From: Burkholderiales bacterium Ga0077544
GTDB taxonomy: Bacteria > Pseudomonadota > Gammaproteobacteria > Burkholderiales > Burkholderiaceae_D
Length of the DNA stretch: 64,000 bases
NCBI GenBank assembly: GCA_001464355.1
Contig: LNEU01000016.1
Coordinates: 62,001-126,000 of the forward strand
Direction of reading: 5' to 3'
Shown here: positions 17,124 through 27,681 of the stretch, piece after piece
Position numbering within the stretch: the first letter of the stretch is position 1
How the letters are laid out: each line of letters opens with the position of its first letter
Position numbers and translations under genes: made by a program
The notes under the pieces: model-generated
Told to the model about the DNA's origin: nothing
The model's database searches: none
The model's input: the letters and a program-made list of their open reading frames with translations, nothing else

Positions 17124-18422
17124 TTAATCGCGCCCTCCTTCACGACGCGACTCACCTTGCCGTCCTCTATGCTGTTCGCGTGCCTGAGGCGAGCGCTGCT
17201 GTTCATGAGCCTGTGGCTGCAGACGTTGCTCGCGTTGTGGACGCTGCGCTTGCTTTGGTTCACGTTGTTGCCGAGCCTGTACTTGTTGCTCACGACGCTG
17301 TTCTTGCTGATTCTGCTGTTCACGCTGTTGCTGCACCTGTTGTTCACGTTGCACTTGTTGCGCGCGTTGTTGCTGTCCTTGTTGCTCGCGCTGCTGCTGT
17401 ATCTGCTGCTCACGCTGTATCTGTTCGCGTTGCTGTCCCTGCTGTTCACGCTGTTGCTGGAATCGTTGTGAATCTCGTTGTGAATCGCGCTGCGATTGCT
17501 CACGTTGTTGTCGCATCTGCTCGTCTCGTTGCTGTGGTGAACGTGACGGGTCCTGCGAACGATCAAACTGCGGACGCACTTGCGGTTCATTGTCACGCGC
17601 AGGGTTGATCTGCGACGTAGAAAGTCGTGATGAAGATTGTGGCGAATCCGGACGTCCATCCTGTGAACGGCGATCATCATTTTGACGTGAGCGATCAGGC
17701 AGCGGACCACCCGCCGCGCGTGCAGAAACTACAGCTGCACCTTTGAACTGACCGGGCCTATCAGTGGCAGCAATCGGCGGCCTGCCTTGATTAAACGATG
17801 CGCGCTGTTCGCGATTGCCGATGGCGGCACGCACGTGCTGCGTCTGCATGGCAGTTGGTGCGATATGTTTTTGACGCGCATAGTTTTGCTCGCGTGTATT
17901 AGGTCTCGCGTTCACGCCGCCGCGGCCACCGTTGTAGCTGATGTTATTGACGGTCACATTATTTATGACGGTCTTGTTGTACACCCTCGTGACATGGCGA
18001 TTACCGAAGTTGTTGATCGACCGGTTGTAATAAAACGCACCGCGATTCCAGTAACCGCCGTGATAACCGTAGCCGTTGTAGCCATAACCGTAGTTCACGC
18101 CACCGTAAAAACCGACTTGAGGGCCCCAGTAACCGCGGTGAAATCGGTATCCCGCATTAGTCCACGCCCAGTAACCCGGCGTCCAGAACAAACCGACTGC
18201 AGGCGGGCGAACCCACGTACCCGGAATCCAGTAATAGTCGTCGCCGTCATACGCCCAATAACCCGGCGACCAGATATAACCTTCATCAGGAAGCGGTGGC
18301 TGCACATAAACCGGTAGCGGCGGTGGCGCAATTGAAACGAACACATCCACCCTGGCCCAGCTGACGGCAGGTATCGCCAGTGCAATAACCAACGCGATGC
18401 GTGCAAAGAGAGAGCTAGCCAT
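17124..18422 (-). CDS. Secreted YXWXGXW-repeat protein with Gln/Arg-rich tail
   Basis: A 432-residue protein with a signal peptide (LVIALAIPAVSWA). Residues 40-120 carry repeats of the YxWxxGxW kind (YIWSPGYWAY, YYWIPGTWV, LFWTPGYWAW), a motif of envelope proteins of unknown role; a Gly/Tyr-rich stretch follows (NYGYGYNGYGYHGGYW). The last 170 residues are low-complexity, dominated by Gln, Arg and Glu in short REQQ-type repeats, and are probably disordered or coiled. The repeated CTG/TTG-containing codons create long mirror frames on the other strand, which are not genes. No operon partner is evident; the start at 18422 is an ATG. Confidence 0.8.
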   Translation of the reverse strand: MASSLFARIALVIALAIPAVSWARVDVFVSIAPPPLPVYVQPPLPDEGYIWSPGYWAYDGDDYYWIPGTWVRPPAVGLFWTPGYWAWTNAGYRFHRGYWGPQVGFYGGVNYGYGYNGYGYHGGYWNRGAFYYNRSINNFGNRHVTRVYNKTVINNVTVNNISYNGGRGGVNARPNTREQNYARQKHIAPTAMQTQHVRAAIGNREQRASFNQGRPPIAATDRPGQFKGAAVVSARAAGGPLPDRSRQNDDRRSQDGRPDSPQSSSRLSTSQINPARDNEPQVRPQFDRSQDPSRSPQQRDEQMRQQREQSQRDSQRDSQRFQQQREQQGQQREQIQREQQIQQQREQQGQQQRAQQVQREQQVQQQREQQNQQEQRREQQVQARQQREPKQAQRPQREQRLQPQAHEQQRSPQAREQHRGRQGESRREGGRD

Positions 18423-18600
18423 GGCAAATCCTTGTGAATGATGTTTGGACAGTCCGGATGAGATTCAACGAACTGGTATGAATCAGATGGCTATAAAAGT
18501 CTGAAGTTCAGCTGAGACGCTACGGGTGTGTAACCAGCCGTAACCGCCAGCGAACCAACATATTCGCGACAACATCAATCGAGATCCATCCCAAACCACA

Positions 18601-19380
18601 TCAAATTGCCTTGACCTCACCCCCATCCATTCGAATGGATGTTCCGGTCATCCATCTTGCAGGTGGCAATACAAGATAGGCCAGCAAGTCGGCGATTTCT
18701 TCCGGCGTGCCGTAACGACTGATTTCTGCGTTCGATAAGAACTTTGCCATCGCCTCTTCCACCGTGACGTTGTGCGCTAGTGCCCATTTCTCCAGATACG
18801 CGCTGCGGCGTCCCGTCATGACCGGCCCCGGTTGCACGCTGTTCACCTGTACGCCATCGGCAATACCACGATCGGAGAATGCTTTTGCCAGCGCCATGAT
18901 TGCTGCATTGATCACGCCAACTGCCGCATACGGCGCCTTCGGCACGACGGCAGAATTACCCGAGGTTAACACCACCGAACCGTGCGATGCTTTTAGTGCT
19001 TCCCATGCACACAGTGTGAGCCTGCGCGCACCGTGGAACTTCAGCGCCATACCAGCATCCCATTGCGCATCGCTCGTCTCGAACAGATCGATCTGCGGCA
19101 CGTCGCCTGCGATGTTCAATAATGCATCGATGCGCCCGAACTTTTCCAATGTGCGCGCGACGATAATGTCAGCCGCGTCGATGTCACTTAGATTCAAGTA
19201 GATTACCAATGCTTGTGCGCCGGCTGCTTTCACCTCGTTGGCGGTGTCTTCAAGCTTGTCGCGATTACGCGCGACCAACACCACTGCTGAAAAATCCTTC
19301 GCCAACCGGATTGCAGTTGCGCGACCAATACCCTGGCTTGCGCCAGTCACGATGGCGACGCTGTTTGTTCCCGTATTCAT
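18601..19380 (-). CDS. SDR-family protein with altered catalytic motif
   Basis: A 259-residue short-chain dehydrogenase/reductase-like protein. The nucleotide-binding motif is intact (TGASQGIGRA), as are the NIAG motif (LLNIAGDV) and the C-terminal RMDGG signature. The active site is unusual: where the family has YxxxK, this protein reads APYAAVGVINAAIMALAKA, so four residues after the Tyr there is Gly, and if aligned on the following helix the Lys position is Asn. A Ser is present upstream (LTSGNSAVV). It may bind NAD(P) but catalyse poorly, or use another mechanism. It follows the alpha/beta hydrolase gene by 11 bases, so they form an operon, divergent from a CGNR regulator. Confidence 0.85.
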   Translation of the reverse strand: MNTGTNSVAIVTGASQGIGRATAIRLAKDFSAVVLVARNRDKLEDTANEVKAAGAQALVIYLNLSDIDAADIIVARTLEKFGRIDALLNIAGDVPQIDLFETSDAQWDAGMALKFHGARRLTLCAWEALKASHGSVVLTSGNSAVVPKAPYAAVGVINAAIMALAKAFSDRGIADGVQVNSVQPGPVMTGRRSAYLEKWALAHNVTVEEAMAKFLSNAEISRYGTPEEIADLLAYLVLPPARWMTGTSIRMDGGEVKAI

Positions 19381-19391
19381 GATGTTTCCAC

Positions 19392-20264
19392 TTATCGATT
19401 AAAGGCTGATTTCAGAAAAACGCGTATGGCCGTGGCGATCTCGGCAGCATGCGTCTCCAGCGCAAAATGTCCGGTGTCATAAAAACGCACATCCGCATCC
19501 GGGATATCACGCTTGAACGCTTCCGCACCGGCAGGAAGGAAGAAAGGATCGTTGCGGCCCCACACCGCCAGCAACGGTGGGCGATGCGTACGGAAATAAT
19601 CTTGAAATGTCGGATACAGCGCCACGTTGCTGGCGTAATCCAGAAACAGATCGAGCTGCGCCTCGGCCACATTAGGGCGCGCCAGATAATGCGCATCCAG
19701 CGTGTAACCGTCGGGGGAGATCGCCGTCGCATCCGACACGCCGTGTGCATACTGCCAGTACGTTGTTTCCAACGTGAGCATCGCGCGCAGCGCATCTCGA
19801 TTTTCCTGCGTCGGCGACTGCCAGTACTGGCGAATCGGATTCCAGCCATCACTCAAACCTTCTTCATACGCATTGCCGTTTTGCGACACGATGGCGGCGA
19901 TGCGCTCCGGATGTTGCAACGCCATGCGCAGTCCGACCGGCGAACCGTAATCGAACACATAAACAGCAAAACCATCCAGCTTCAGCGTTTCCGTAAAGCG
20001 CGTCATCACCGACGCCAGATTCGCGAACGTATAAGCAAACTCTGTATGCGGCAGCACATCCGATTGACCGAAGCCCGGTAAATCCGGTGCGACCACGTGA
20101 AAGTCCTGCGCCAGCAACGGAATCAAATCCCGATACATGTGACTGCTGCTGGGAAAGCCGTGCAACAGCAACAAAGTCGGCGCATTCACACTGCCCGCTT
20201 CCCGATAAAAGATATTCAGACCATCGACCGATGCCTTGCGATAAGCGATTGCATTCATTTCCAA
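19392..20264 (-). CDS. Alpha/beta hydrolase of the dehalogenase/epoxide hydrolase type
   Basis: A 290-residue cytosolic hydrolase. The oxyanion region is LLHGFPSSSHMY, and the nucleophile elbow reads VFDYGSPVG, that is Asp rather than Ser, which marks the haloalkane dehalogenase / epoxide hydrolase branch. Catalytic His sits in DTGHFALETHA and a candidate acid in the GRNDPFF strand. Substrate unknown. First gene of a two-gene operon with an SDR; the divergent gene encodes a CGNR zinc-finger regulator, a layout usual for small detoxification or catabolic operons under local control. The ATG at 20264 has GGAGGTTGG a few bases upstream. Confidence 0.87.
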   Translation of the reverse strand: MEMNAIAYRKASVDGLNIFYREAGSVNAPTLLLLHGFPSSSHMYRDLIPLLAQDFHVVAPDLPGFGQSDVLPHTEFAYTFANLASVMTRFTETLKLDGFAVYVFDYGSPVGLRMALQHPERIAAIVSQNGNAYEEGLSDGWNPIRQYWQSPTQENRDALRAMLTLETTYWQYAHGVSDATAISPDGYTLDAHYLARPNVAEAQLDLFLDYASNVALYPTFQDYFRTHRPPLLAVWGRNDPFFLPAGAEAFKRDIPDADVRFYDTGHFALETHAAEIATAIRVFLKSAFNR

Positions 20265-20539
20265 CCTCCGTTTTAGTAACCATGTTGATGATGTTTTTAA
20301 GGTTATACATTTACATGTAACCTGTCAAAGTATTTTTTAGAGGTTATTTAAATTTTCATCGAGAGCAAAAAGAATTTCGGCATTTTCCATAGCAGAAAAA
20401 TCGATAATTCAACCGTTAATTTGTTGCAACAGTAAGATTTACTGACCACTATTTACCAAAATCGCAGAAATTTGTAACTTCTAATTTAATTTCAAATAGG
20501 TTACTATTTCGATCAAGTAAATCGACAAGGAGGCATCAC
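20265..20539. promoter_or_regulatory. Divergent promoter region with GGTTA/TAACC repeats
   Basis: AT-rich spacer between the hydrolase/SDR operon and the CGNR regulator. It contains an imperfect inverted repeat at 20301-20322 (GGTTATACAT, TTAC, ATGTAACC), a further AGGTTA at about 20341, and a spaced pair GTAAC (20474) / GTTAC (20500). The repeated GGTTAC half-site near both gene starts suggests operators for the divergent regulator; which protein binds is inference. Confidence 0.45.
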
Positions 20540-21163
20540 ATGAACGAAAATCAACGCCCCGCGCCCATGTTTCTGGCAGACGCAATGGGATTGGATTTTT
20601 TGAATTCAGTCGCCACGCCAATGGACACCGAGGTCGAATGGATCGCCTCGGGCAACGACCTGCTCGACTGGCTGGAACAATCGAAACTGGTACCGGAACA
20701 GGATTTGAAAGCCGTACGCGACAACGCCGGTCCGGGCGAACTGGACTCCATCGCGACGCAAGCTAAAAGCCTGCGCGAATGGTTTCGCACCTTTGTCATC
20801 AAGCACAAGGGACAAACGATGTCTTCCGCTGCGTTGCGTGAGCTGGAGCCGTTGAACAAACTGCTCGCCCGCGACGAAGGCTACGAACAGATCATCGCTG
20901 CCGAAGATGAAACGATGTCAGGTTTGAAGATGGCAGAACTGCGCCGCTGGCGCTCGCCGGAAACGTTGCTGTTGCCAATCGCAAAGGCGATGGCGGATCT
21001 GGTCTGCAAAGAAGATTTCACTTACGTGAAAGCGTGCGAAGGCCATGCATGCACGTTGATGTTTCTGGACAAGACGCGCGGTCACGCGCGGCGCTGGTGC
21101 AGCATGGCGATCTGCGGCAATCGAGCTAAGCAGGCTGCGCATCGGTCGCGTAGTAGGGGGTAA
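20540..21163 (+). CDS. CGNR zinc-finger transcriptional regulator
   Basis: A 207-residue protein with an N-terminal ABATE-like region (FLADAMGLDFLNSVATP) and a C-terminal CGNR zinc finger: Cys in KACEGHACTLMF, then RRWCSMAICGNRAKQAAH, giving the Cys pairs and the CGNR signature of the family. These proteins are thought to be DNA-binding regulators of neighbouring catabolic genes. It has a GGAGG ribosome binding site and faces away from the hydrolase/SDR operon, its likely target. The last few residues (RSRSRG) run into a hairpin-rich spacer and may have drifted. Confidence 0.88.
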   Translation: MNENQRPAPMFLADAMGLDFLNSVATPMDTEVEWIASGNDLLDWLEQSKLVPEQDLKAVRDNAGPGELDSIATQAKSLREWFRTFVIKHKGQTMSSAALRELEPLNKLLARDEGYEQIIAAEDETMSGLKMAELRRWRSPETLLLPIAKAMADLVCKEDFTYVKACEGHACTLMFLDKTRGHARRWCSMAICGNRAKQAAHRSRSRG

Positions 21164-21203
21164 GAGTCGCGCAAAGGAGAATTCGCCTGCCTTACGCAGG
21201 CTA

Positions 21204-21227
21204 GGGAATCGCTTGCAAGCGATTCCC
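21204..21227. repeat. Perfect 24-bp palindrome
   Basis: Half-site GGGAATCGCTTG repeated in inverted order with no spacer. It follows a 6-bp-stem hairpin (GCCTGC/GCAGGC, 21185-21201) and precedes a 9-bp-stem hairpin (GTAAGCCGC/GCGGCTTAC, 21242-21263) followed by four T, which may terminate the regulator gene. Confidence 0.6.
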
Positions 21228-21273
21228 TTCGAATCCCCCGCGTAAGCCGCGCAGGCGGCTTACTTTTCTCCGC
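21228..21273 (+). repeat. Inverted, interrupted copy of the tRNA-Ser 3' end
   Basis: TTCGAATCCCCC (21228-21239) and TTTTCTCCGC (21264-21273) match, in order, the T-arm and acceptor 3' strand of the nearby tRNA-Ser, but on the opposite strand and split by a 24-bp insert (21240-21263) that is almost entirely a hairpin. It looks like a tRNA-end duplication, as left by integrating elements, or a fold-back structure. Confidence 0.5.
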
Positions 21274-21283
21274 TACAAAACAA

Positions 21284-21307
21284 AAATGCCCGCTTGCGCG
21301 GGCATTT
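21284..21307 (-). terminator. Terminator of tRNA-Ser
   Basis: Stem AAATGCCCGC (21284-21293) with GCGGGCATTT (21298-21307) and a four-base loop; on the minus strand it is followed by TTGTTTTG. It lies just beyond the tRNA-Ser 3' end. Confidence 0.85.
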
Positions 21308-21313
21308 GTATTT

Positions 21314-21404
21314 TGGCGGAGAAAGGGGGATTCGAACCCCCGGTAGGCTATGAACCTACACACGCTTTCCAGGCGTGCGACTTAAACCACTCATCCATCT
21401 CTCC
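21314..21404 (-). tRNA. tRNA-Ser(GGA)
   Basis: Read on the minus strand: acceptor GGAGAGA pairing with TTTCTCC (one G-T), anticodon loop CTGGAAA with anticodon GGA, a long class II variable arm (TGTAGGTTCATAGCCTACC), the T-arm GGGGGTTCGAATCCCCC and an encoded CCA. Length 91 bases, correct for tRNA-Ser. Confidence 0.96.
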
Positions 21405-21510
21405 TGAATTTATTCTTCGCCGACCTGCTTTTTAGCGAAGTCGCCGATTATAGCAAAATTTTATCTGAAAAGGCCGGTTTTACCAGCCCTGCCTTGCATA
21501 AGGCGCGTAA

Positions 21511-21545
21511 AAAAGCCGCCGCAGCGGGTGGCTGCGGCGGCTTTT
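21511..21545. terminator. Terminator downstream of acs
   Basis: Fifteen-base stem AAAAGCCGCCGCAGC / GCTGCGGCGGCTTTT with loop GGGTG. It ends transcription of acs on the minus strand and may also act in the other direction. Confidence 0.9.
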
Positions 21546-21561
21546 GCTGATGACGCAAAGC

Positions 21562-23544
<1,983 letters not shown>

Positions 23545-23770
23545 TGTCCCCTCCGTTACGGATTTTATTTTGTTACCCACAATATGCTTTTACTCTTACT
23601 GAAGCCTTACACCAATCTGACTGCAAATCTGAATGAAAATCCAGGTTTAGAAGCGGCTAGAAAGATTCAAATCAAATGCTGCCGAGACACTTTGACGCAA
23701 CGCGGCAAAAACCGCAGGCGCGTGTAAAATGCATGCTTCCTTCAGTCATCTATTACACCAGCGCATCTAC

Positions 23771-24394
23771 ATGAAACCATCTTCCTCTAGCAACGAATCA
23801 GCAACAAAGAAACGCATACATCCGCTAGCTAATTTCATCTTCATGACAAGATGGCTACAGTTGCCATTGTATATTGGTCTGATCCTTGCGCAATGCGTCT
23901 ACGTTTTTCACTTTTGGGTGGAGTTGTCGGATTTGATCGGTGCGATTTTCGGCAATGCTGATTCGCTGAAACATATTCTGGATGTCGTCACCATTCCTGG
24001 CGCGCAACGTGCAGAGAAGCTGACAGAAACCACCATCATGCTGGTCGTACTGGGCTTGATCGACGTCGTCATGATCTCTAACCTGTTGATCATGGTCATC
24101 ATCGGCGGTTACGAAACCTTTGTCTCGCGCATGAATCTGGAAAGCCATCCCGATCAACCCGAATGGCTGTCGCACGTCAATGCGTCGGTACTCAAAGTCA
24201 AGCTGGCAACGGCGATCATCGGCATCTCGTCCATCCATTTGCTGAAGACATTTATCAATGCCTCGTCCTACGATGCAAAAACGCTGTACGCGCAAACCGG
24301 TATTCACATCGTCTTTCTGATTTCCGCATTGGCAATTGCCTACGCTGATCGCATCATGGCGGAAACCAATGTATTGAATCAGCAAGTGCACTGA
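23771..24394 (+). CDS. UPF0114 (YqhA) family membrane protein
   Basis: About 207 residues with four hydrophobic segments: near WLQLPLYIGLILAQCVYVF, TTIMLVVLGLIDVVMISNLL, AIIGISSIHLLKTF and IHIVFLISALAIAYADRIM. The pattern FMTRWL...PLYIGL, the IDVVMISNLLIMVIIGGYE core and the ending match the YqhA/UPF0114 family of inner-membrane proteins of unknown function. An ATG at 23771 is used; the frame remains open to 23729, and the exact start is uncertain because no strong ribosome binding site is seen. It lies upstream of the fumarase gene by 82 bp and may be co-transcribed. Confidence 0.85.
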   Translation: MKPSSSSNESATKKRIHPLANFIFMTRWLQLPLYIGLILAQCVYVFHFWVELSDLIGAIFGNADSLKHILDVVTIPGAQRAEKLTETTIMLVVLGLIDVVMISNLLIMVIIGGYETFVSRMNLESHPDQPEWLSHVNASVLKVKLATAIIGISSIHLLKTFINASSYDAKTLYAQTGIHIVFLISALAIAYADRIMAETNVLNQQVH

Positions 24395-24476
24395 TTGAAA
24401 AAATGAGTTCAAGTACACATTGAGCAATGCAACGCATCGAATCAACCTTCCACTAACGTTCACAGCCGATACCGCC

Positions 24477-26018
24477 ATGACCATCATTAAACAAGACGAT
24501 TTGATCGAATCCGTTGCTGCAGCTCTGCAATACATCAGTTACTACCATCCGCAGGATTACATCCAGCATCTGGCGCGCGCATACGAAGCAGAACAAAGCC
24601 CGGCAGCCAAGGATGCGATTGCGCAGATACTGACTAATTCGCGCATGTGTGCGGAAGGCAAACGACCGATCTGCCAGGACACCGGCATCGTCAATGTCTT
24701 TTTGAAAATCGGCATGGAAGTGAAGTTCGAAGGATTCGGCAAGGGATCGATTACCGACGCCGTCAATGAAGGCGTACGTCGCGCCTACAACCATCCGGAC
24801 AACACTTTGCGCGCATCGATCGTGGCCGACCCGCATTTCGAGCGCAAGAACACCAAGGACAACACACCAGCCGTCGTGCATATGGAACTGGTGCCCGGCA
24901 ATACCGTGGATGTGCAAGTTGCAGCCAAGGGCGGCGGCTCGGAAAACAAAACAAAGTTCGTCATGCTCAATCCATCCGATTCGCTGGTCGATTGGGTGAT
25001 GCAAACCGTGCCATTGATGGGCGCAGGCTGGTGTCCACCGGGCATGCTCGGCATCGGCATCGGCGGCACGGCAGAACGCGCGATGCTGATGGCCAAACAA
25101 GTGTTGATGGAAGACGTCGACATGTATGAACTGAAGCAACGCGGTCCGCAAAACAAGACTGAAGAATTGCGTATCGAGTTGTGCGACAAGATCAATGCGC
25201 TCGGCATAGGCGCGCAAGGTTTGGGCGGTTTGACGACCGTGCTCGACGTCAAGATCATGATGCATCCTACGCACGCGGCGTCCAAGCCGGTGGCGATGAT
25301 CCCTAACTGTGCGGCGACGCGTCACGCCCACTTCGTGCTCGATGGTTCCGGCCCGGTTTATCTTGATCCGCCATCGCTATCCGATTGGCCGGATGTTAAC
25401 TGGACGCCGAACACCGAGCTGTCGAAACGCGTTGATTTGAATACGCTGACCAAGGAAGAAGTCGCCTCGTGGAAGCCGGGCCAAACCCTGCTGTTGAACG
25501 GCAAGATGCTGACCGGTCGCGATGCTGCGCACAAGCGCATACACGACATGCTGGCCAAAGGCGAAAAACTGCCTGTCGATTTCACCAACCGGATTATTTA
25601 TTACGTCGGTCCGGTCGATCCGGTGCGCCATGAAGTGGTAGGCCCAGCCGGCCCGACCACCGCCACCCGGATGGATAAATTTACTGAAATGATGCTGGCG
25701 CAAACCGGCTTGATCTCGATGGTTGGCAAAGCCGAACGCGGCCCGACTGCAATCGAAGCAATCAAGAAACATCAATCGGCCTATCTGATGGCGGTCGGCG
25801 GCGCAGCGTACCTGGTCTCCAAGGCGATCAAGACTGCCGAGGTCGTCGGCTTCGCCGATCTGGGAATGGAAGCGATTTACGAATTCGACGTGACCGACAT
25901 GCCGGTCACGGTCGCGGTCGATTCCACCGGCACCTCAGTCCACAACACTGGACCGAAGGAATGGAAAGAAAAGATCGAGAAAATTCGCCTGAACGAAATT
26001 CCTGTTTCAGCAGTTTGA
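24477..26018 (+). CDS. Fumarate hydratase, class I (4Fe-4S)
   Basis: A 513-residue iron-sulfur fumarase that interconverts fumarate and malate in the TCA cycle. The alpha domain (first 300 residues or so) has the cluster cysteine in RPICQDTGIVNVF, the GGGSENKTKF motif and further conserved Cys in GAGWCPPGMLGIGIGG and IPNCAATRHAHFVLDG; the beta domain follows (LLNGKMLTGRDAAHKR, YYVGPVDPVRHEVVGPAGPTTATRMD). Both domains are fused, as in FumA/FumB. The ATG at 24477 is preferred over a TTG 57 bases upstream. Gene symbol left open because fumA and fumB types cannot be separated here. Confidence 0.94.
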   Translation: MTIIKQDDLIESVAAALQYISYYHPQDYIQHLARAYEAEQSPAAKDAIAQILTNSRMCAEGKRPICQDTGIVNVFLKIGMEVKFEGFGKGSITDAVNEGVRRAYNHPDNTLRASIVADPHFERKNTKDNTPAVVHMELVPGNTVDVQVAAKGGGSENKTKFVMLNPSDSLVDWVMQTVPLMGAGWCPPGMLGIGIGGTAERAMLMAKQVLMEDVDMYELKQRGPQNKTEELRIELCDKINALGIGAQGLGGLTTVLDVKIMMHPTHAASKPVAMIPNCAATRHAHFVLDGSGPVYLDPPSLSDWPDVNWTPNTELSKRVDLNTLTKEEVASWKPGQTLLLNGKMLTGRDAAHKRIHDMLAKGEKLPVDFTNRIIYYVGPVDPVRHEVVGPAGPTTATRMDKFTEMMLAQTGLISMVGKAERGPTAIEAIKKHQSAYLMAVGGAAYLVSKAIKTAEVVGFADLGMEAIYEFDVTDMPVTVAVDSTGTSVHNTGPKEWKEKIEKIRLNEIPVSAV

Positions 26019-26066
26019 TTTTCAACTGCCACTTCATCCGATCACTCATTTAATAACATCACGACC

Positions 26067-26921
26067 TTGAGCTTCTCCGTCACTCCCGATCCTGTTGCTG
26101 CTGAAGCGCCTATAGGTATTTTCGATTCCGGTGTCGGCGCCTTGTCGGTGCTACGTCATATTCAGGCGCGCTTGCCATCCGAACATCTGCTGTGTTTTGC
26201 CGACTCGGGCCACGCGCCTTACGGTGGCAAATCGGATGCAGAAATTATCGAACGCACTTTGGCCATCGCCAGCTTTCTAATATCGAAGAAGGTCAAGGCC
26301 ATCGTCGTCGCCTGCAATACCGCGACCGCTGCCGCCATCGAAGCTTTGCGCCAGCAATATCCGGATTTGATCGTGGTCGGTGTCGAGCCTGGCTTGAAGC
26401 CGGCAGCGGTATTCAGCAAGAGTGGCAAGGCTGGCGTGCTGGCCACGGCAAGCACACTGGCCAGCCCTCGCTTTATCGCTCTGCGTGATCAGCTGACAGA
26501 AACCACCGGCGTCACTTTCCTGACGCAAGCTTGCGTAGGGCTGGTCGATCAGATTGAAAAAGGCGAGCTGAACTCGCCAGAGACTATCCAGATGCTGGAG
26601 CGTTATGTGACGCCCTTGCTGCATGGCGGTGCCGACACGCTGGCGCTGGGTTGCACGCACTACCCTTTTGTCCAGCCTGTGATTGAAGCCATTGCGCAGC
26701 GCGAGAGCGCGGTCCCTGTCACCATCATCGATACCGGCGAAGCCGTATCGCGCCAGCTGGAAAGATTGCTGCAGCAACGCGGTCTGCAACGATTCGAAAA
26801 TATGCCTGGTTCTTTGCAGGCTTACACGACAGGCAGCCAGAGCGCGCTGGAAAAAGCCTTCGCAAACTTGCTGAATTTGCATCCGATCGTTACCCCGCTG
26901 AAGACTGAAGCGACGGTCTGA
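26067..26921 (+). CDS. murI: Glutamate racemase
   Basis: A 284-residue cytosolic enzyme making D-glutamate for peptidoglycan. Both catalytic cysteines are present (VACNTATAA, Cys83, and LGCTHYPF), with the N-terminal IFDSGVGALSVLR motif and the substrate loop ADSGHAPYG. The start has to be a TTG at 26067: no ATG or GTG occurs before the IFDSGVG strand, and the upstream site is weak, so translation may be modest. It begins 48 bp after the fumarase stop on the same strand. Confidence 0.95.
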   Translation: MSFSVTPDPVAAEAPIGIFDSGVGALSVLRHIQARLPSEHLLCFADSGHAPYGGKSDAEIIERTLAIASFLISKKVKAIVVACNTATAAAIEALRQQYPDLIVVGVEPGLKPAAVFSKSGKAGVLATASTLASPRFIALRDQLTETTGVTFLTQACVGLVDQIEKGELNSPETIQMLERYVTPLLHGGADTLALGCTHYPFVQPVIEAIAQRESAVPVTIIDTGEAVSRQLERLLQQRGLQRFENMPGSLQAYTTGSQSALEKAFANLLNLHPIVTPLKTEATV

Positions 26922-27064
26922 TGCTGCAATCCGATGCTGCTGTCCGTTGTGGCAAGGTGAGCGCAACACGTGTATCGCCATTCGGCAAAACCCCGCTATG
27001 GCACGTGCATATCCCTGCACCGGCCCTTGGCCAGCGCCCGCTTTTTTCAGTTCGTTGATTTGAT

Positions 27065-27093
27065 TTGCCAGCGGCGTATGAATTTTGTATAAT
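27065..27093 (+). promoter_or_regulatory. Sigma-70-type promoter of tRNA-His
   Basis: TTGCCA (27065-27070), a 17-base spacer and TATAAT (27088-27093), ending 47 bases before the tRNA. Confidence 0.75.
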
Positions 27094-27140
27094 GCGCAGC
27101 TGTCTTGCAAAACATCGCAAGTCGCTCGTAGTAAATCACT

Positions 27141-27217
27141 GGTGGCTGTAGCTCAGTTGGTAGAGTCCAGGATTGTGATTCCTGTTGTCGTGGGTTCGAG
27201 CCCCATCAGCCACCCCA
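27141..27217 (+). tRNA. tRNA-His(GTG)
   Basis: Cloverleaf with the extra 5' G (-1) typical of tRNA-His paired with discriminator C, acceptor GTGGCTG/CAGCCAC, anticodon loop TTGTGAT (anticodon GTG), T-arm GTGGGTTCGAGCCCCAT and encoded CCA. Confidence 0.96.
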
Positions 27218-27225
27218 AGAATTTT

Positions 27226-27264
27226 AGCCGTGCCCTGTGTGAAAACATGCGGCACGGCTTTTTC
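27226..27264 (+). terminator. Terminator of tRNA-His
   Basis: Stem AGCCGTGCC (27226-27234) with GGCACGGCT (27251-27259), followed by TTTTTCTTTG. Confidence 0.85.
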
Positions 27265-27366
27265 TTTGTAGCAGCAGACATACGCTTGTCATTGGAGCGG
27301 CGCTTGTGTGCAAGAGTCGACTATCCGCATACGAAAACATGCCGGCATCGTTGTCACTCCCGGCGT

Positions 27367-27537
27367 TTATGTTGCAGTTGAAAAAATCAACGCCTTCTGC
27401 TTGCTCATCAGCCCTTTCAATTCCGTCATATATGCAGCCCTGCGATGGTCCGGCATGTCTTCAGACAAATAATGAAGACAACGAGATAAATCCTTGTTGG
27501 CTTGCCACATCGAATACGACAATTTTGCGTTATCCAT
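27367..27537 (-). CDS. Small hypothetical protein, 56 residues
   Basis: Translation starts MDNAKLSYSMWQANKDLSRC and ends KALIFSTAT. The product is helical and soluble, with one Trp and one Cys, and has no recognised family. It is supported mainly by a near-perfect Shine-Dalgarno, GGAGGTACCAATC, right before the ATG at 27537, and by the amphipathic helical pattern (DLSRCLHYLSED). It lies alone between tRNA-His and a lipoprotein gene. Small single-domain proteins of this type are often conserved only in close relatives. Confidence 0.6.
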   Translation of the reverse strand: MDNAKLSYSMWQANKDLSRCLHYLSEDMPDHRRAAYMTELKGLMSKQKALIFSTAT

Positions 27538-27681
27538 GATTGGTACCTCCTGCGAACGAGTCTAGGCGCATTGCCCGTATTTAGATCCCTATGCTTTGTA
27601 ACAAAGTTTATTCGTGATGCATGGTGTTATTGGCAAGTAAAAATACTGGTGTCGAAGTGCTATCGCATGCCTGTTGCACAT

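Noticed and set aside
17001-17710. Leu/Val-rich and Asn/Ser-rich frames across the Gln/Arg-rich tail of the YXWXGXW protein
   Set aside because: Low-complexity shadows of a repetitive real gene; a run of LLLLTL-type residues suggests a membrane protein but follows only from CTG/TTG repeats read on the other strand.
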